Below are positions 43,367 through 53,238 of a stretch of DNA of 64,000 nt, piece after piece. The stretch covers positions 113,803-177,802 of the forward strand of contig JALWGC010000002.1 of assembly GCA_027038835.1 (NCBI GenBank), given 5' to 3'. Each line of letters begins with the position of its first letter. Position 1 is the first letter of the stretch. The notes under the pieces are model-generated. The model saw nothing but the letters and a program-made list of their open reading frames with translations, was not told where the DNA came from and searched no databases. The position numbers were made by a program, and so were the translations under genes. The DNA comes from Helicobacteraceae bacterium. Lineage in GTDB: Bacteria; Campylobacterota; Campylobacteria; Campylobacterales; Sulfurimonadaceae.

Positions 43367-46300
43367 ATGAGAAAATCCGATTTCAAGGGCTTGGCATTAA
43401 TTGTATTGATGATTTTACTTGGTGGATGTGGTGGAGGCAGCGGTGAGCATCAAACCAAACAAATCGAAGATAGACAAAAAGGGCTTATTCAAGATGTCAC
43501 AGGATTGCGGTATAGGACCTCAAGTGGTTTAAACGGTATAGTAGGAAAAAATAGTAATTTTCTATATAAAGACGGTGATACGGTGAGCTTTTTTGCCGGA
43601 AATCTCCATATTGGCGATGTCAAAGCTAAAGAAAAGATTGTTCTACAAGATTTCAACAATAGCGACAATGTTGCTCAAGCGCTTTACAGTCTCGATGAAG
43701 ATAAAAACCCTGACAATGGAATCGATGTCGGTTATTTGAACGATAAAGCATCGAATGCGAACAAGTCTTACAGCAGGGTATCTGAAAATAATGTAGAAGT
43801 CGATTTGCAAGAGATAACAGACAATCCGGAAATGCTGAAAAAATATAAAGCTTTTTTGAAAGAAAACGGTGCAATGCTGATTTCGAAAGAAAAAGTGGAT
43901 AAAATCGAAGCGAAAAAGGCTATTTTGACTTACATTCCGGAAATTGAAAATATAGCTAAACAAAAGGCTAAGGGAGGCTTTGCCGAAAAGCGTATTATCT
44001 TAGGTACGCAAATTGAAAATGAGTTGAGAGTGATTTTCGATAAAAGTTTTCAAAATACGTTAGGCGCGAAGAGACTGGTAAACGACTCGCTGAATGTGCA
44101 AAACGACAGTTATTACAATAGAGTCAAAGTCGCAACGCTTTATAGCTTGAATATGAGTTTACGCCAATCGGTTTTGGAGCAAGCTTATAGCAATGTAGAA
44201 GCCGATAAAGAACGAGATGCATATAGAAACCAAGTAAAAAGTGCTTTGCAGTATGCTTTTGATACGGGTGATGCTATTGCCAATGCAATGAAAAAACCGA
44301 ATTTCGACAACCTTCTCGACGCACTCGATAAAATAAAAATCTACAATGCGAAGTTCGCATATGATTTTACCGCCCCTTACTCGGAAAGATCAGAAGCTAC
44401 CAATGTGATGGTTGGAATATCTGCAAGTATCCTTTCGGAATGCGTCAGCAGAGAAGACAAAAAGAAAAAAGCGAGTGAGCTAAAGAGTAAAATACGCAAT
44501 TGTGTCATAGGTACCATTGTAAAAAATGCGGCTTCTCCTCTTGTGAAAAAATTGATTGATAACCCCATGTATGATAGTGCTGTAGATGGGGAAGTCGAGC
44601 TTTTGTTCGATACGGTCGATCTGGTATCGGCAGCACCTGCGGAAATGCCGGTAAAATTTATAAAACTTGTAGCGAAAAATGTCGTCAATCTTGGATTTGC
44701 TGCAGCACAGATACAGATGCTTTCAAAAGATCGAACGAAACTGAACTCTTTTGTTATCGCAAAAGAGCTTTTCAATATGATTCAGACCGTCTCCCCTTGG
44801 TATGACAGATTTGATTATAACAATCTGATCTCAAGAAAAGCAGATACCGCTACGACACAAAAACTAAGACAAGTAAGTTCCTTGTTTGGACTTGGGGAGT
44901 TGCAAACATCAAGCCCTACGGGAGAAGAGTTTACCCCTTTTACCTTGTTACAAAATTTGTCCAATGAAATAGCTAAAAAACATTCGATGTTGCAGTCAGA
45001 AGAGAATCTCGGCAATTTCGATACGAAAGAGATTGTAGCTAACTTGGAAAAGTTCGGTAAGATATACGATAACCTCTACGAACATACGTATAATCATTAT
45101 ATCGGGTATAAAAATGTCAATACCAAAGAGCAAAAATACCAAAATTTTTTGGCAAATCTTCATTTCAAGATAACAAAAGTTTTGCTGAAATGCGATGATG
45201 AAAATGAATGCAAAGTGTATGCTCATTTTGGTTACGATTCTAGCGAGATTGGAGCGGTGGTACTACCAAAAAGATATTCTTTAAGTGTCAACATAAAGGG
45301 GATGCAACAACCCGCTGTCAAAGAATACGACATTGACAGTCGCCATGCATATTCTCAACAAAAATATACCGCAGTCGTGCCTATCGAGCTTTCGTCCGTC
45401 TCCGATATAAATACGACGCCGGTGTATATAAAAGCGCAGCTTGAGTTTTCTCCAAAAATTCAATTGGCATCTTATGAAAATGCTTCGAGTCTGCCCCACT
45501 TGGTTAGTGATGAAAAGGCTTATATAGCTTCCGTATTTGTTCCGCAACCAAGTTCTGTAAAAATAGGTAGTCATGTAGCTGGAAACAATAAATATGATCT
45601 TGTGGCGAATGTGGAAGATAATAGACTCGGAATTCATACACAAGATTATATTTACGAATGGAAAGTCGGATGCTTGGGAAAAAAAGTTGTTACAACGACA
45701 CAAAAACCTCGATTTGAGTATAAGCTAGATGCCGAGTGTAAAGATAAAAGTGTTTATGCGAAAGTGGATGTTTATGATAGTTTTGATGACCAAGCGATAT
45801 CCTCCCCTTTTGTCAGTGATATTACACGACTCGAAAAGATTCGTTTGAGCGATGAACTGGAAGTTAAATTGTATGTCCCGACTGTATTGCAAGACGGTCA
45901 AATAGTAACGGTACATCCGCAAATCAAAGGTGGAAAACCACCATATACAGTATCGATAGAAACTGGAGAACATATAAAGAAAGTCGGAGAGAACAGATAT
46001 GAAACATCTAACGATACGGGGGACTTCCTTGAGTCCAATATCATAGTACACGTAAGCGATAGCAATGGGGAAGAGGAGGATTATAGCATAGTCGTAACGA
46101 TAGCACCGAAAATAAATAAAAAAGGGTATGTGCAGTTTATCAGGAATTGGGATAAACCTAGTGACGGTAGTATCGTAGTGCAAGATTTCACTAAAAAATG
46201 GGCGATCAAAAACGATACCGATTTCCCATTAAACGACGTTTATATATCGTTTAACGAGGCAAGAAGTTCTACAAGTTTAGAGCATGCCAAGATGGTGCAA

Positions 46301-47587
46301 ATCGGTCAAATAGCGCCGGCGCAAACGAAAGTGATAGAGCTGCCTATTAAGTTGCCGCAAACATTCTCGAAAAACACCCATTATGGCTATTTCGAATTGT
46401 GGTACAAAGAAAACGGAACTGCAAAACGGTTGAAGTACTCTTCACATCTTGATGCATATTTAACCTATTTTTTGAAAACGAAGCAGGTGAAAAACGAGCA
46501 GTTGAACATTGAAACATTCACTATAAAAAGTGTAGGTGAAGATGCACAAAATCAATACTTTGTATCTGATGTCGCTTGTAATGCACCCGTTGCATCTCTT
46601 GAAATAGAGAGTGAAAGTGGGAATGTGTATCGATTGGTTTCGGGTGGGATAGTATTTGCACCTATTCCATCGTTTATCGATACGATAGAACAGCTTGGCG
46701 ATAAAGCGAAATGGAAAATACATTTTCATATAAGAAAAGCGGATGAAGTACAACATAAAACGTTCCGTTTACGTGCAAAAGGCGTGGGTGCTTCCGTGGT
46801 GGAAAAAGAGGTGACATTTGATGTGAAGGGTAAAAACGAAAACAAAGATGCAACGCTTTTACAATCTTTCGATATACAAAAGAGTGATGGTACGCAAGAT
46901 GTTCAAAACTATAAAATCGATTTGGTTTTGAGTAAAGTTCCAAAAAGCATAACATTGCTAAGCGATAGCGGAAATAGATACAAACTGAGCATAAAAGAAG
47001 AGGGTCGAATCGAATATAGACTCAACAATGCCGTTGTGACTTCGAAAGAGGAGTATGCTCTGTTGACACCGTTTGACGACATCCAACATAGTGACGACTA
47101 CAAAAGATGGAATTTTGATTTTCATGTATATAAAACCGATAAGATACAAAATAAAAAATTTACGGTATTCGTCGAAGACGGTAAGGGTAAAACGGAGTCT
47201 GCCGAAAAAGAATTTGTAGTAGAGAAGAAAACGATAGAGACGCAAGCTTCGATGAATATTTATGATGTCTCGATTGTTACTATGCAACAAGGGGATAATT
47301 CTGTTCAAGAGTACAATCTATACTTTAGCACAACCGATGTACCTAAAAATATTACGATAGTAAGTGAACAAGGCAACCGTTACGATATTGTCAAAAACGG
47401 TGTTATCAACAAAAATTTTCCGTTCATTATAGATATTATGCCAAGTTCCGAAAGAACAGATTGGGTTGTAGATTTTAAGATAACTAAAACCGATTCTATA
47501 CAACACAAACGCTTTACAATTCTCGCAGAAGATGAGTCCGGCAAGAGTGCTCAAACAAGTATAGCTTTCGATGTCGATAAATTATAA
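43367..47587 (+). CDS. Large lipoprotein with C-terminal repeats, unknown function
   Basis: This 1406-residue protein has a lipoprotein signal (hydrophobic segment then ILLGGCGGG), so Cys21 or thereabouts would be lipidated. The first 600 residues are helical and charged, with no family I recognise. After about residue 600 the pattern is strand-rich, like surface domains. Three related units of about 110-120 residues end the protein (about 1049-1155, 1163-1288 and 1295-1406). Each has N-x-Y-x-L/I near its start and a motif such as DSIQHKRFTILAEDESGK at its end. It is AT-richer than its neighbours. Surface exposure and adhesion are guesses. Confidence 0.78.
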   Translation: MRKSDFKGLALIVLMILLGGCGGGSGEHQTKQIEDRQKGLIQDVTGLRYRTSSGLNGIVGKNSNFLYKDGDTVSFFAGNLHIGDVKAKEKIVLQDFNNSDNVAQALYSLDEDKNPDNGIDVGYLNDKASNANKSYSRVSENNVEVDLQEITDNPEMLKKYKAFLKENGAMLISKEKVDKIEAKKAILTYIPEIENIAKQKAKGGFAEKRIILGTQIENELRVIFDKSFQNTLGAKRLVNDSLNVQNDSYYNRVKVATLYSLNMSLRQSVLEQAYSNVEADKERDAYRNQVKSALQYAFDTGDAIANAMKKPNFDNLLDALDKIKIYNAKFAYDFTAPYSERSEATNVMVGISASILSECVSREDKKKKASELKSKIRNCVIGTIVKNAASPLVKKLIDNPMYDSAVDGEVELLFDTVDLVSAAPAEMPVKFIKLVAKNVVNLGFAAAQIQMLSKDRTKLNSFVIAKELFNMIQTVSPWYDRFDYNNLISRKADTATTQKLRQVSSLFGLGELQTSSPTGEEFTPFTLLQNLSNEIAKKHSMLQSEENLGNFDTKEIVANLEKFGKIYDNLYEHTYNHYIGYKNVNTKEQKYQNFLANLHFKITKVLLKCDDENECKVYAHFGYDSSEIGAVVLPKRYSLSVNIKGMQQPAVKEYDIDSRHAYSQQKYTAVVPIELSSVSDINTTPVYIKAQLEFSPKIQLASYENASSLPHLVSDEKAYIASVFVPQPSSVKIGSHVAGNNKYDLVANVEDNRLGIHTQDYIYEWKVGCLGKKVVTTTQKPRFEYKLDAECKDKSVYAKVDVYDSFDDQAISSPFVSDITRLEKIRLSDELEVKLYVPTVLQDGQIVTVHPQIKGGKPPYTVSIETGEHIKKVGENRYETSNDTGDFLESNIIVHVSDSNGEEEDYSIVVTIAPKINKKGYVQFIRNWDKPSDGSIVVQDFTKKWAIKNDTDFPLNDVYISFNEARSSTSLEHAKMVQIGQIAPAQTKVIELPIKLPQTFSKNTHYGYFELWYKENGTAKRLKYSSHLDAYLTYFLKTKQVKNEQLNIETFTIKSVGEDAQNQYFVSDVACNAPVASLEIESESGNVYRLVSGGIVFAPIPSFIDTIEQLGDKAKWKIHFHIRKADEVQHKTFRLRAKGVGASVVEKEVTFDVKGKNENKDATLLQSFDIQKSDGTQDVQNYKIDLVLSKVPKSITLLSDSGNRYKLSIKEEGRIEYRLNNAVVTSKEEYALLTPFDDIQHSDDYKRWNFDFHVYKTDKIQNKKFTVFVEDGKGKTESAEKEFVVEKKTIETQASMNIYDVSIVTMQQGDNSVQEYNLYFSTTDVPKNITIVSEQGNRYDIVKNGVINKNFPFIIDIMPSSERTDWVVDFKITKTDSIQHKRFTILAEDESGKSAQTSIAFDVDKL

Positions 47588-47604
47588 ATCGACATCAGTT
47601 TAGT

Positions 47605-48222
47605 TTAGTACAGCGCCGAAATTTTGTCTATGTCGTTCCAAGTAGGGGTGCTGAGGTTTTGTTTCGCCTCTAGTATATGCTCGATGTAACGCGCGAACAT
47701 GTCGGTTTCTATGTTTACGCGGCTTCCTTTTTTGTAGGTGGCAAAAAGGGTTTCTTTCATGGTGTGGGGGATGATGGTAAGGCGAAACGAGTTTTCAAAC
47801 ACTTCGTTAACCGTTAGGCTAACACCATCGATCGTTATCGAGCCTTTTGGAACGATGTAGGGGAGGAAGCGCTTCTCTACACTAACAAACACATCGAAGC
47901 TGTTACCGTTATCGGTTATTTTTTCGATTGTTCCGACGGTATCGACATGCCCTTGGACGATATGCCCTTCGAATCTGTCTCCCATCTGCATAGCGGGTTC
48001 TATGTGTACTTTCTCTTTATAGTTTTCAAGTGCGAGCAGTTTTTGACTTTCGGGGCTGAGTTCGACGCTAAAGCCATCGTTTGTAACTTCGATGACGGTC
48101 AGGCAGGCGCCGTTTATCGCTATGCTGTCGCCGATTTTCGGTTTGTAGGCGGCTTTGAGGGTGAGTTTGGAGCCAACAAAGCTTTTGACCGTCGCCATCT
48201 CTCGTATAAGTCCGGTAAACAT
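47605..48222 (-). CDS. ribE: Riboflavin synthase, alpha subunit
   Basis: This 205-residue protein is the riboflavin synthase trimer subunit, which forms riboflavin from two lumazines. It opens MFTGLIREMATV, and the two lumazine-binding repeats have GDSIAINGACLTV with GHIVQGHVDTVG and GSITIDGVSLTV. No FMN riboswitch is seen upstream. Its start shares one base with the end of the Sel1-repeat gene, so the two are in one operon. Confidence 0.95.
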   Translation of the reverse strand: MFTGLIREMATVKSFVGSKLTLKAAYKPKIGDSIAINGACLTVIEVTNDGFSVELSPESQKLLALENYKEKVHIEPAMQMGDRFEGHIVQGHVDTVGTIEKITDNGNSFDVFVSVEKRFLPYIVPKGSITIDGVSLTVNEVFENSFRLTIIPHTMKETLFATYKKGSRVNIETDMFARYIEHILEAKQNLSTPTWNDIDKISALY

Positions 48223-48911
48223 CAGAAAACTATTTTCCCTTCTTCTTGAAGTGAGCGGATGATTTTTTTCGCTTTTTCATGCCCTAAATAGGCCGCTTTT
48301 CTGGCAAGCTCCAGCGCTTTGTCATGGTCTTCTTCGCAACCAAGCCCTTGGTCGTACATCAGTCCGAGGTTGTAAAGCCCCTGTGGGAGGTTCGCATCGG
48401 CTGAACGTTTGAAACAGATGAAGGCTTTTTGATGGTCTTGGTGTACCCCTACGCCGTCTTTGTAGAGAACGCCGAGGTTGTTGAAACACTTGGCATCGCC
48501 CCTTTTGGCCCCCTCTTCGTACCAAAACGCCGCTTCGCTGGCGTTTGCTACACATCCAAGCCCGCGTTCGAGCATCAAGGCGACTTCGTACATAGCGGGT
48601 ACGACCTCTCTGATGGCGGCTTCGAGGAAATATTGGTGCGCTTTGAACTGGTCATGTTCGACACCGCCAAGCCCGTTGGCATAGAGAATGCCTAAGTTGT
48701 ACAGAGCGTATGGCTCTTTTTGTTCGGCGGCTTTTTGGTACAACTCGAGTGCTTTGGCTTCGTCTTTTTCACATCCAAGACCGTTTTGGTAGATATAGCC
48801 AAGCGAAGTTTGCGCTACTTTGTCCCCTTGTTGCGCCAAAACCGTATATATCTCTTTGGCTTTTTCGTAATCGCCGCTATTGTAAGCGTTGTGCGCATCT
48901 TGTATGGTCAT
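48222..48911 (-). CDS. Sel1-like repeat protein
   Basis: This 229-residue protein is built of about six Sel1-like TPR repeats, for example AQTSLGYIYQNGLGCEKDEAKALELYQKAAEQ and AMYEVALMLERGLGC. There is no signal peptide, so it differs from the secreted Hcp proteins of Helicobacter and is probably cytoplasmic. Such repeats mediate protein contacts. I place the start at ATG 48911 (MTIQDAHNAYNSG), where the repeat domain begins; an ATG at 48944 has no ribosome site. Confidence 0.85.
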   Translation of the reverse strand: MTIQDAHNAYNSGDYEKAKEIYTVLAQQGDKVAQTSLGYIYQNGLGCEKDEAKALELYQKAAEQKEPYALYNLGILYANGLGGVEHDQFKAHQYFLEAAIREVVPAMYEVALMLERGLGCVANASEAAFWYEEGAKRGDAKCFNNLGVLYKDGVGVHQDHQKAFICFKRSADANLPQGLYNLGLMYDQGLGCEEDHDKALELARKAAYLGHEKAKKIIRSLQEEGKIVF

Positions 48912-48989
48912 GGGATTTCTCTTTTTTTTGCGTAATTTTACCATTTATGGCATAGAATTACAAATATTTATTCAGGGGGATGTATTGTA

Positions 48990-49676
48990 TCAAGAATACA
49001 AAAATACCACTTCGAATTCGAGATAATCAAGAGGATAGCTTCGCATCAGCTCTTTTGTCTGTTTGTACGAAAGCACTCCCCGCTTGCCGCTGACACCGCT
49101 TTTTTTGATGTAGCGTAGCATCTGTAGGGTGTTTGGGAACTCGAGGGTATAGTTTCTGACGAAAAAATCGGCGTTTAGATGTTTCGTGGCCGCATCGATT
49201 ATCGTTTGTGAAGAGGGTAGCGGGGAAGAGACGTTCGCGGTTTTGTGGAGTGTTTTGAAGGTGTTGGAGCTAAAGACGGCAAAAGCGAAGTTTTGAAAGT
49301 TGAGTTTCGAAATTCGACTAAAAAGTGTCTCTATCGCTTGCGACCATTGCAATGCCGAAGCGGAGAGGATATAGTCGAAATCGTACAAGAACAGATGTTC
49401 ATACAGCTCCGGATTGTCGAAATCCCCGTAGATACACGCAATGTTCTCCCCTTTTGGGTGAAGCTCGAGCATGTTTTTGGCAAAATCCACACCTAGGAAA
49501 AACTCCACTTCCCAGTCGATTTTTTTGATAAGAGCACCCCTCCCGCATCCTAAATCGAGGATTTTTTTCGGCTTGTTCTTTACAAGTCCGAGGAGTTCGT
49601 TGGCTACTTTTTCTTGGATGATGTTGTAGCGCTCGTAACTATCGGCGAACTTGCTGAACTCCAAATCGACACTCAT
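48990..49676 (-). CDS. BioC-like malonyl-ACP methyltransferase
   Basis: This 228-residue SAM-dependent methyltransferase has motif I ILDLGCGRGALIKKI, the acidic FFLGVDFAKNML and the pattern YDFDYILSASALQWSQAIETLF, the LQW segment being typical of BioC. The opening FSKFADSYERYNIIQEKVANELL also fits BioC, which methylates malonyl-ACP to start pimelate synthesis for biotin. No other biotin gene is near. The start overlaps the end of the zinc permease gene in an ATGA. Confidence 0.75.
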   Translation of the reverse strand: MSVDLEFSKFADSYERYNIIQEKVANELLGLVKNKPKKILDLGCGRGALIKKIDWEVEFFLGVDFAKNMLELHPKGENIACIYGDFDNPELYEHLFLYDFDYILSASALQWSQAIETLFSRISKLNFQNFAFAVFSSNTFKTLHKTANVSSPLPSSQTIIDAATKHLNADFFVRNYTLEFPNTLQMLRYIKKSGVSGKRGVLSYKQTKELMRSYPLDYLEFEVVFLYS

Positions 49677-50461
49677 CGTCTCGTTATCACCAAAGAGAGG
49701 ATAAACAGCGCTATGACGAACAATACGATAGTCGCACCCGATGGAAGGGAAAAGTAGTACGAAACGCTCATCCCCCCAATGACGCTGAGAACCGAAAAAA
49801 GGAGCGAGAGCGACATCGTCGCCAAAAAACCTCGGCGGTACTGTAGTGCGGCGGTTACCGGAATCACCATCAGCGCGCCGATAAGCAGACTCCCTACGAC
49901 TCTAATGGAAAGGGAGATGATGACGGCGACGACGCTGACAAGCAAGAAGTTCAAAAACTGTACCCGTATTCCGTTGACGCGTGCGACCTCCTCGTCAAAA
50001 GCGATGTAGTAGAGTTTGTGTGCATTTGCCAAGATAGCCGCTAACGCCACTCCTCCGACAACGACGATGGTTATGACATCCTCTTTGGAAACCGCCAAGA
50101 TGGAACCGAAAAGGTACGAGAACAACGAGGTATTGAACGCTCCGCCGGCAGAGACTATCACGATGGCAAGAGCGAGCGAGCCTGAGAGCAGAATCGATAG
50201 CACCGCATCGGAATAAAGTTCGAATCTATCGCGCAAAAGCTCTATGAGCCAAGCCGCCAAGAGAGCGAACACCACCGCCACCCAAAGCGGATTGCTCCCT
50301 GTTATCAAAGCGACCGCCACCCCTACCAAAGAGGCGTGCGCGAGGGTTTCCCCTATCATGGAGTATCTGCGAAGCACTATGAACGTACCGCTGATAGATG
50401 CTAAAACGGCTATGAGAATCCCAGCGATAAAGGCGCGCTGCATGAAGTCGTACTCTAACAC
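49673..50461 (-). CDS. znuB: Metal (zinc-type) ABC transporter permease
   Basis: This 262-residue membrane protein has about eight helices and the ABC-3 family pattern, with MIGETLAHASLVGVAVALITG early and RVVGSLLIGALMVIPVTAAL in the second half. It is the permease of a ZnuABC-type importer. It overlaps the ATPase gene by seven bases. Zinc is preferred over manganese because the binding protein carries a His-rich loop. Confidence 0.9.
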   Translation of the reverse strand: MLEYDFMQRAFIAGILIAVLASISGTFIVLRRYSMIGETLAHASLVGVAVALITGSNPLWVAVVFALLAAWLIELLRDRFELYSDAVLSILLSGSLALAIVIVSAGGAFNTSLFSYLFGSILAVSKEDVITIVVVGGVALAAILANAHKLYYIAFDEEVARVNGIRVQFLNFLLVSVVAVIISLSIRVVGSLLIGALMVIPVTAALQYRRGFLATMSLSLLFSVLSVIGGMSVSYYFSLPSGATIVLFVIALFILSLVITRR

Positions 50462-51225
50462 GATTTCACCTTTTTATGGTTTGCAAGCAGGTGCGCTTCT
50501 ATGCCGTAAAGTTCGCTCACACTCTCGCAACTTAGCGCTTCTTTGGGGTCGTTGCATACCTGCGCACTTTGGTTGATGGTGATCAGCTTGGTTATGTCGT
50601 CGGCTATGACGCCGATATCATGGGTGATGAACAAAACGGTGATGCCGTCGTTTCTGTGCAGTTCGCGCAAAAGGTCGTAGAACACTTTTTGACTTGCGAC
50701 ATCGACGCCGGTGTTTGGTTCATCCAGTATCAAGATAGAAGGATCGCTCGCAAGCGCTCTGGCTATCATCATCCTTTGACGTTGTCCTCCGGAGAGTTCT
50801 CCGACAAGGCGGTCTTTGAGGCGCCAGACGTTCATCTTTTTCATCGCTTCTTCCGTTTTGCGTTTGTCTTCGTCGGTGTAGAAAGCGAAAAACCCTTTTT
50901 TTGGTAATCTGCCCATTTTGACGATGTCATGTGCGGTTGCGGGGAAGTTTTTATCTATGAGTGTCGCACGTTGGGGGACGTAGCCTATCTTTTCCCACTC
51001 TTTGAACGCTTCTAAGGGTTTGCCGTAAATGAGCACCTCTCCTACAGTCGGTTTTTGCAGTCCGAGCAACGTACGTACGAAAGTGGTTTTTCCTCCTCCG
51101 TTTGGACCGATGATAGCGACGTACTCCCCTTTGAAAATCTGCAAAGTGATTTTTTTGAGAATCGTATGATTGCCGATGTTCAAAGAGAGGTTTCGAACGT
51201 CGAAAATTGGTAGATCAAAGCGCAT
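50455..51225 (-). CDS. znuC: Metal (zinc-type) ABC transporter ATPase
   Basis: This 256-residue protein has Walker A GPNGGGKTTFVRTLLGL, the signature LSGGQRQRMMIARAL and Walker B LILDEPNTGVD, with the switch His in VLFITHD. It energises the importer made with the permease downstream and the binding protein upstream. The start overlaps the end of znuA by 11 bases. Confidence 0.92.
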   Translation of the reverse strand: MRFDLPIFDVRNLSLNIGNHTILKKITLQIFKGEYVAIIGPNGGGKTTFVRTLLGLQKPTVGEVLIYGKPLEAFKEWEKIGYVPQRATLIDKNFPATAHDIVKMGRLPKKGFFAFYTDEDKRKTEEAMKKMNVWRLKDRLVGELSGGQRQRMMIARALASDPSILILDEPNTGVDVASQKVFYDLLRELHRNDGITVLFITHDIGVIADDITKLITINQSAQVCNDPKEALSCESVSELYGIEAHLLANHKKVKSC

Positions 51226-52147
51226 TGCACTCCAGTCCGTAAGAGAGGTTTTGCAAGTTGCGCTCCATTATCTCTTTGTATCCGAGGTTCGCTTTGGCTT
51301 CTTGAGCGGTTACGTTGCCAAGGGGTTGGAGAACAAGCGGTTTTAGGCCGCTCTCTTTGGCGATCGAGAAAAGTACCGCATTGTTCTCAAACGGTTCGTG
51401 ATAGATCGCTTTTGCGCCCTCTTTTTTGACCCCCTCGAGTATCGATTCGACCGTTTTTGGGCTTGGCTGTGCTTCGGGTGAGAGACCCACGAGCGATTTG
51501 ACTGTAAAACCGTAGCGTTTTGCCAAGTAGGAGTAGGCGTTATGGTTGACGTAGATGGTGTGGAGTTTACATGTTTTTAGGGTTTTTGCGTAATGGTTGT
51601 CGAGTTGTGTCAGCATCTGCAGGTAGCTTTGGAGTCTTTTGTGAAAAAGGGGTTCGTTTTTTGGTTTTAGTTCACAAAGCCGTTTCGTTATGACGGTCGC
51701 GACTTTTTTCATATTGTCGAAATCGAGCCAATAGTGGGGATCATGGGTACCGTGGTGGTGATGCCGGTGTGTCTCTTCCGCTTCGTGTTCATGTGGAGCT
51801 TCTTCTACTTCCAAAAGCGTAACGTAACGGCTTAGGTCGATCGCTTTGGCTCCAATATCGAATTGTCCTATCCACGGCTCGAGCCCCTCCCCGTTGTAAA
51901 AAACGACGGATGCTTCGTTCAGTTTGACGATATCTTTTGGAGAAGGCTCGAAAGAGTGGATTTCCCGTCCGGGGGGAATGAGCATCGAAGTGGTGATTTG
52001 TGCTCCCCCGATATGCTTTATAGCGTCGTAAATAGCGTAAGTCGTCGCTACAACGACCGTTTTGTCGGTTTTTGGCGCTTCTTTTTCGGAACAAGCCGTG
52101 AACGTAAAAGTGAATATCAACGATATTATCAGTAAAATTTTTTTCAT
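51215..52147 (-). CDS. znuA: Zinc-binding lipoprotein of the ABC importer
   Basis: This 310-residue protein has a lipoprotein signal (ISLIFTFTFTAC). The metal ligands are placed as in cluster A-I proteins: H in GREIHSFEPSPKD, H in HDPHYWLD, H in YVNHNAYSYLA and E/D near the end. Between the first and second ligands lies a His-rich loop (HEHEAEETHRHHHHGTHD), the mark of zinc-specific ZnuA. It is first in a three-gene operon divergent from secG. Confidence 0.93.
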   Translation of the reverse strand: MKKILLIISLIFTFTFTACSEKEAPKTDKTVVVATTYAIYDAIKHIGGAQITTSMLIPPGREIHSFEPSPKDIVKLNEASVVFYNGEGLEPWIGQFDIGAKAIDLSRYVTLLEVEEAPHEHEAEETHRHHHHGTHDPHYWLDFDNMKKVATVITKRLCELKPKNEPLFHKRLQSYLQMLTQLDNHYAKTLKTCKLHTIYVNHNAYSYLAKRYGFTVKSLVGLSPEAQPSPKTVESILEGVKKEGAKAIYHEPFENNAVLFSIAKESGLKPLVLQPLGNVTAQEAKANLGYKEIMERNLQNLSYGLECNAL

Positions 52148-52182
52148 TTTCCTCTTCCTCGAACTTCAATTATGACATATTT

Positions 52183-52204
52183 TTACTTTCGATTTTGTAA
52201 AAGC
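52183..52204. promoter_or_regulatory. Inverted repeat between znuA and secG
   Basis: TTTTAC, a 10-base spacer and GTAAAA form an inverted repeat about 35 bases upstream of znuA. A site for a metal regulator would be expected here, but the match to a Zur or Fur box is not clear. Confidence 0.3.
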
Positions 52205-52218
52205 GCGATTTTTCGATA

Positions 52219-52224
52219 TAATTC
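52219..52224 (+). promoter_or_regulatory. -10 box of secG
   Basis: TATAAT in CGATATAATTCC lies 30 bases before the secG ATG; an AAGGAAAT site follows. Confidence 0.5.
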
Positions 52225-52254
52225 CAAACTTAAAATTCCCAAGGAAATATCATA

Positions 52255-52584
52255 ATGACGACAGGTTTTCTTTTTATCACGCAAATCGTACTTGTAGTGA
52301 TACTCACCATTGCGGTTTTGTTGCAAAAAAGCTCAAGTATCGGTCTTGGAGCGTATAGCGGTTCGAACGAATCGGTTTTCGGTGCGAAAGGTCCAAACAG
52401 TTTCTTGGCGAAAATGACTTTCACCGTTGGATTTTTGTTCGTTCTCAACACCATAGCGCTTGGTTACCTCTACTCCAAAGAGGCAAAACGCAGCGTTGTC
52501 GATGAGGTGAAAACGACCGTTGACAAAACCGTCAACGTAGCGGCTCCGACACTCCCCGCAAAAGAAGCGAACGCTTCGAAATAG
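52255..52584 (+). CDS. secG: SecG, preprotein translocase subunit
   Basis: This 109-residue membrane protein has the SecG layout: a first helix (FLFITQIVLVVILTIAVLLQKSS), the GLGAYSGSNESVFGAKGPNSFLAKMTF loop with the conserved GLGA and FG-G patterns, and a second helix. A Lys/Ala-rich tail follows. It helps SecYE move proteins across the inner membrane. A hairpin terminator follows directly. Confidence 0.93.
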   Translation: MTTGFLFITQIVLVVILTIAVLLQKSSSIGLGAYSGSNESVFGAKGPNSFLAKMTFTVGFLFVLNTIALGYLYSKEAKRSVVDEVKTTVDKTVNVAAPTLPAKEANASK

Positions 52585-52605
52585 TAGCCGATTTCGGCTA
52601 TTTTT
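52585..52605 (+). terminator. Intrinsic terminator after secG
   Basis: TAGCCGA-TT-TCGGCTA forms a 7-base-pair stem with a two-base gap in the loop, followed by five T. It starts on the base after the secG stop codon. Confidence 0.8.
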
Positions 52606-52678
52606 CCACTCTTTTACTCACTCTTAAAATATTTCAAGGTACAATAGCGAAAAAATCCTCCATACGAAAAGGACAAGT

Positions 52679-53236
52679 ATGCTTGACGAGATTTTCTCAC
52701 AGACAGAAAAAAAGATGCAAAGTGCCATAGAACATATGCACAAAGAGTTCAAAACGGTTCGAACCGGAAAGGTTACCACCTCTATTCTCGATGGTATCAA
52801 GATAGACTACTATGGAACTCCGACACCGCTCGATCAAGTCGGTAGCGTTATCGCGACCGATGCGACGACTATCGTAATCAATCCATGGGAGAAAAATCTT
52901 CTTGGCGATATCGAATCGGCGATTCAGCGTGCCAACATCGGTGTAAATCCAAACAACGACGGCGATCAAATAAAACTCTTTTTCCCTCCAATGACCGTCG
53001 AGCAAAGGGAAGAAGCGGTAAAACAGATGAAAGCGATAGGGGAGAAAGCGAAAGTCGCCATCAGAAACGACCGCCGTGCGGCTAACGACAAGATCAAAAA
53101 ACTCGAAAAAGACAAAGAGATAACGCAGGACGAATCGAAATCGGCTCAAGAGCGTGTGCAAAAGCTAACCGACAAATATATCGGTGAGGTAGATAGCATC
53201 CTCAAAGAGAAAGAAGCCGAAGTGATGAAGGTATAA
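52679..53236 (+). CDS. frr: Ribosome recycling factor
   Basis: This 185-residue protein is RRF, which with EF-G splits the terminated ribosome. Signatures include [37 protein letters not shown] and [17 protein letters not shown], ending in [21 protein letters not shown]. An AAAAGGA site precedes the ATG, and a TACAAT -10 box lies at 52640-52645. pyrE follows after two bases. Confidence 0.96.
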   Translation: MLDEIFSQTEKKMQSAIEHMHKEFKTVRTGKVTTSILDGIKIDYYGTPTPLDQVGSVIATDATTIVINPWEKNLLGDIESAIQRANIGVNPNNDGDQIKLFFPPMTVEQREEAVKQMKAIGEKAKVAIRNDRRAANDKIKKLEKDKEITQDESKSAQERVQKLTDKYIGEVDSILKEKEAEVMKV

Positions 53237-53238
53237 CC

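Noticed and set aside
47588..48260. FMN riboswitch near ribE
   Set aside because: There is no leader: ribE overlaps the upstream gene, and no conserved FMN-element sequence was seen.
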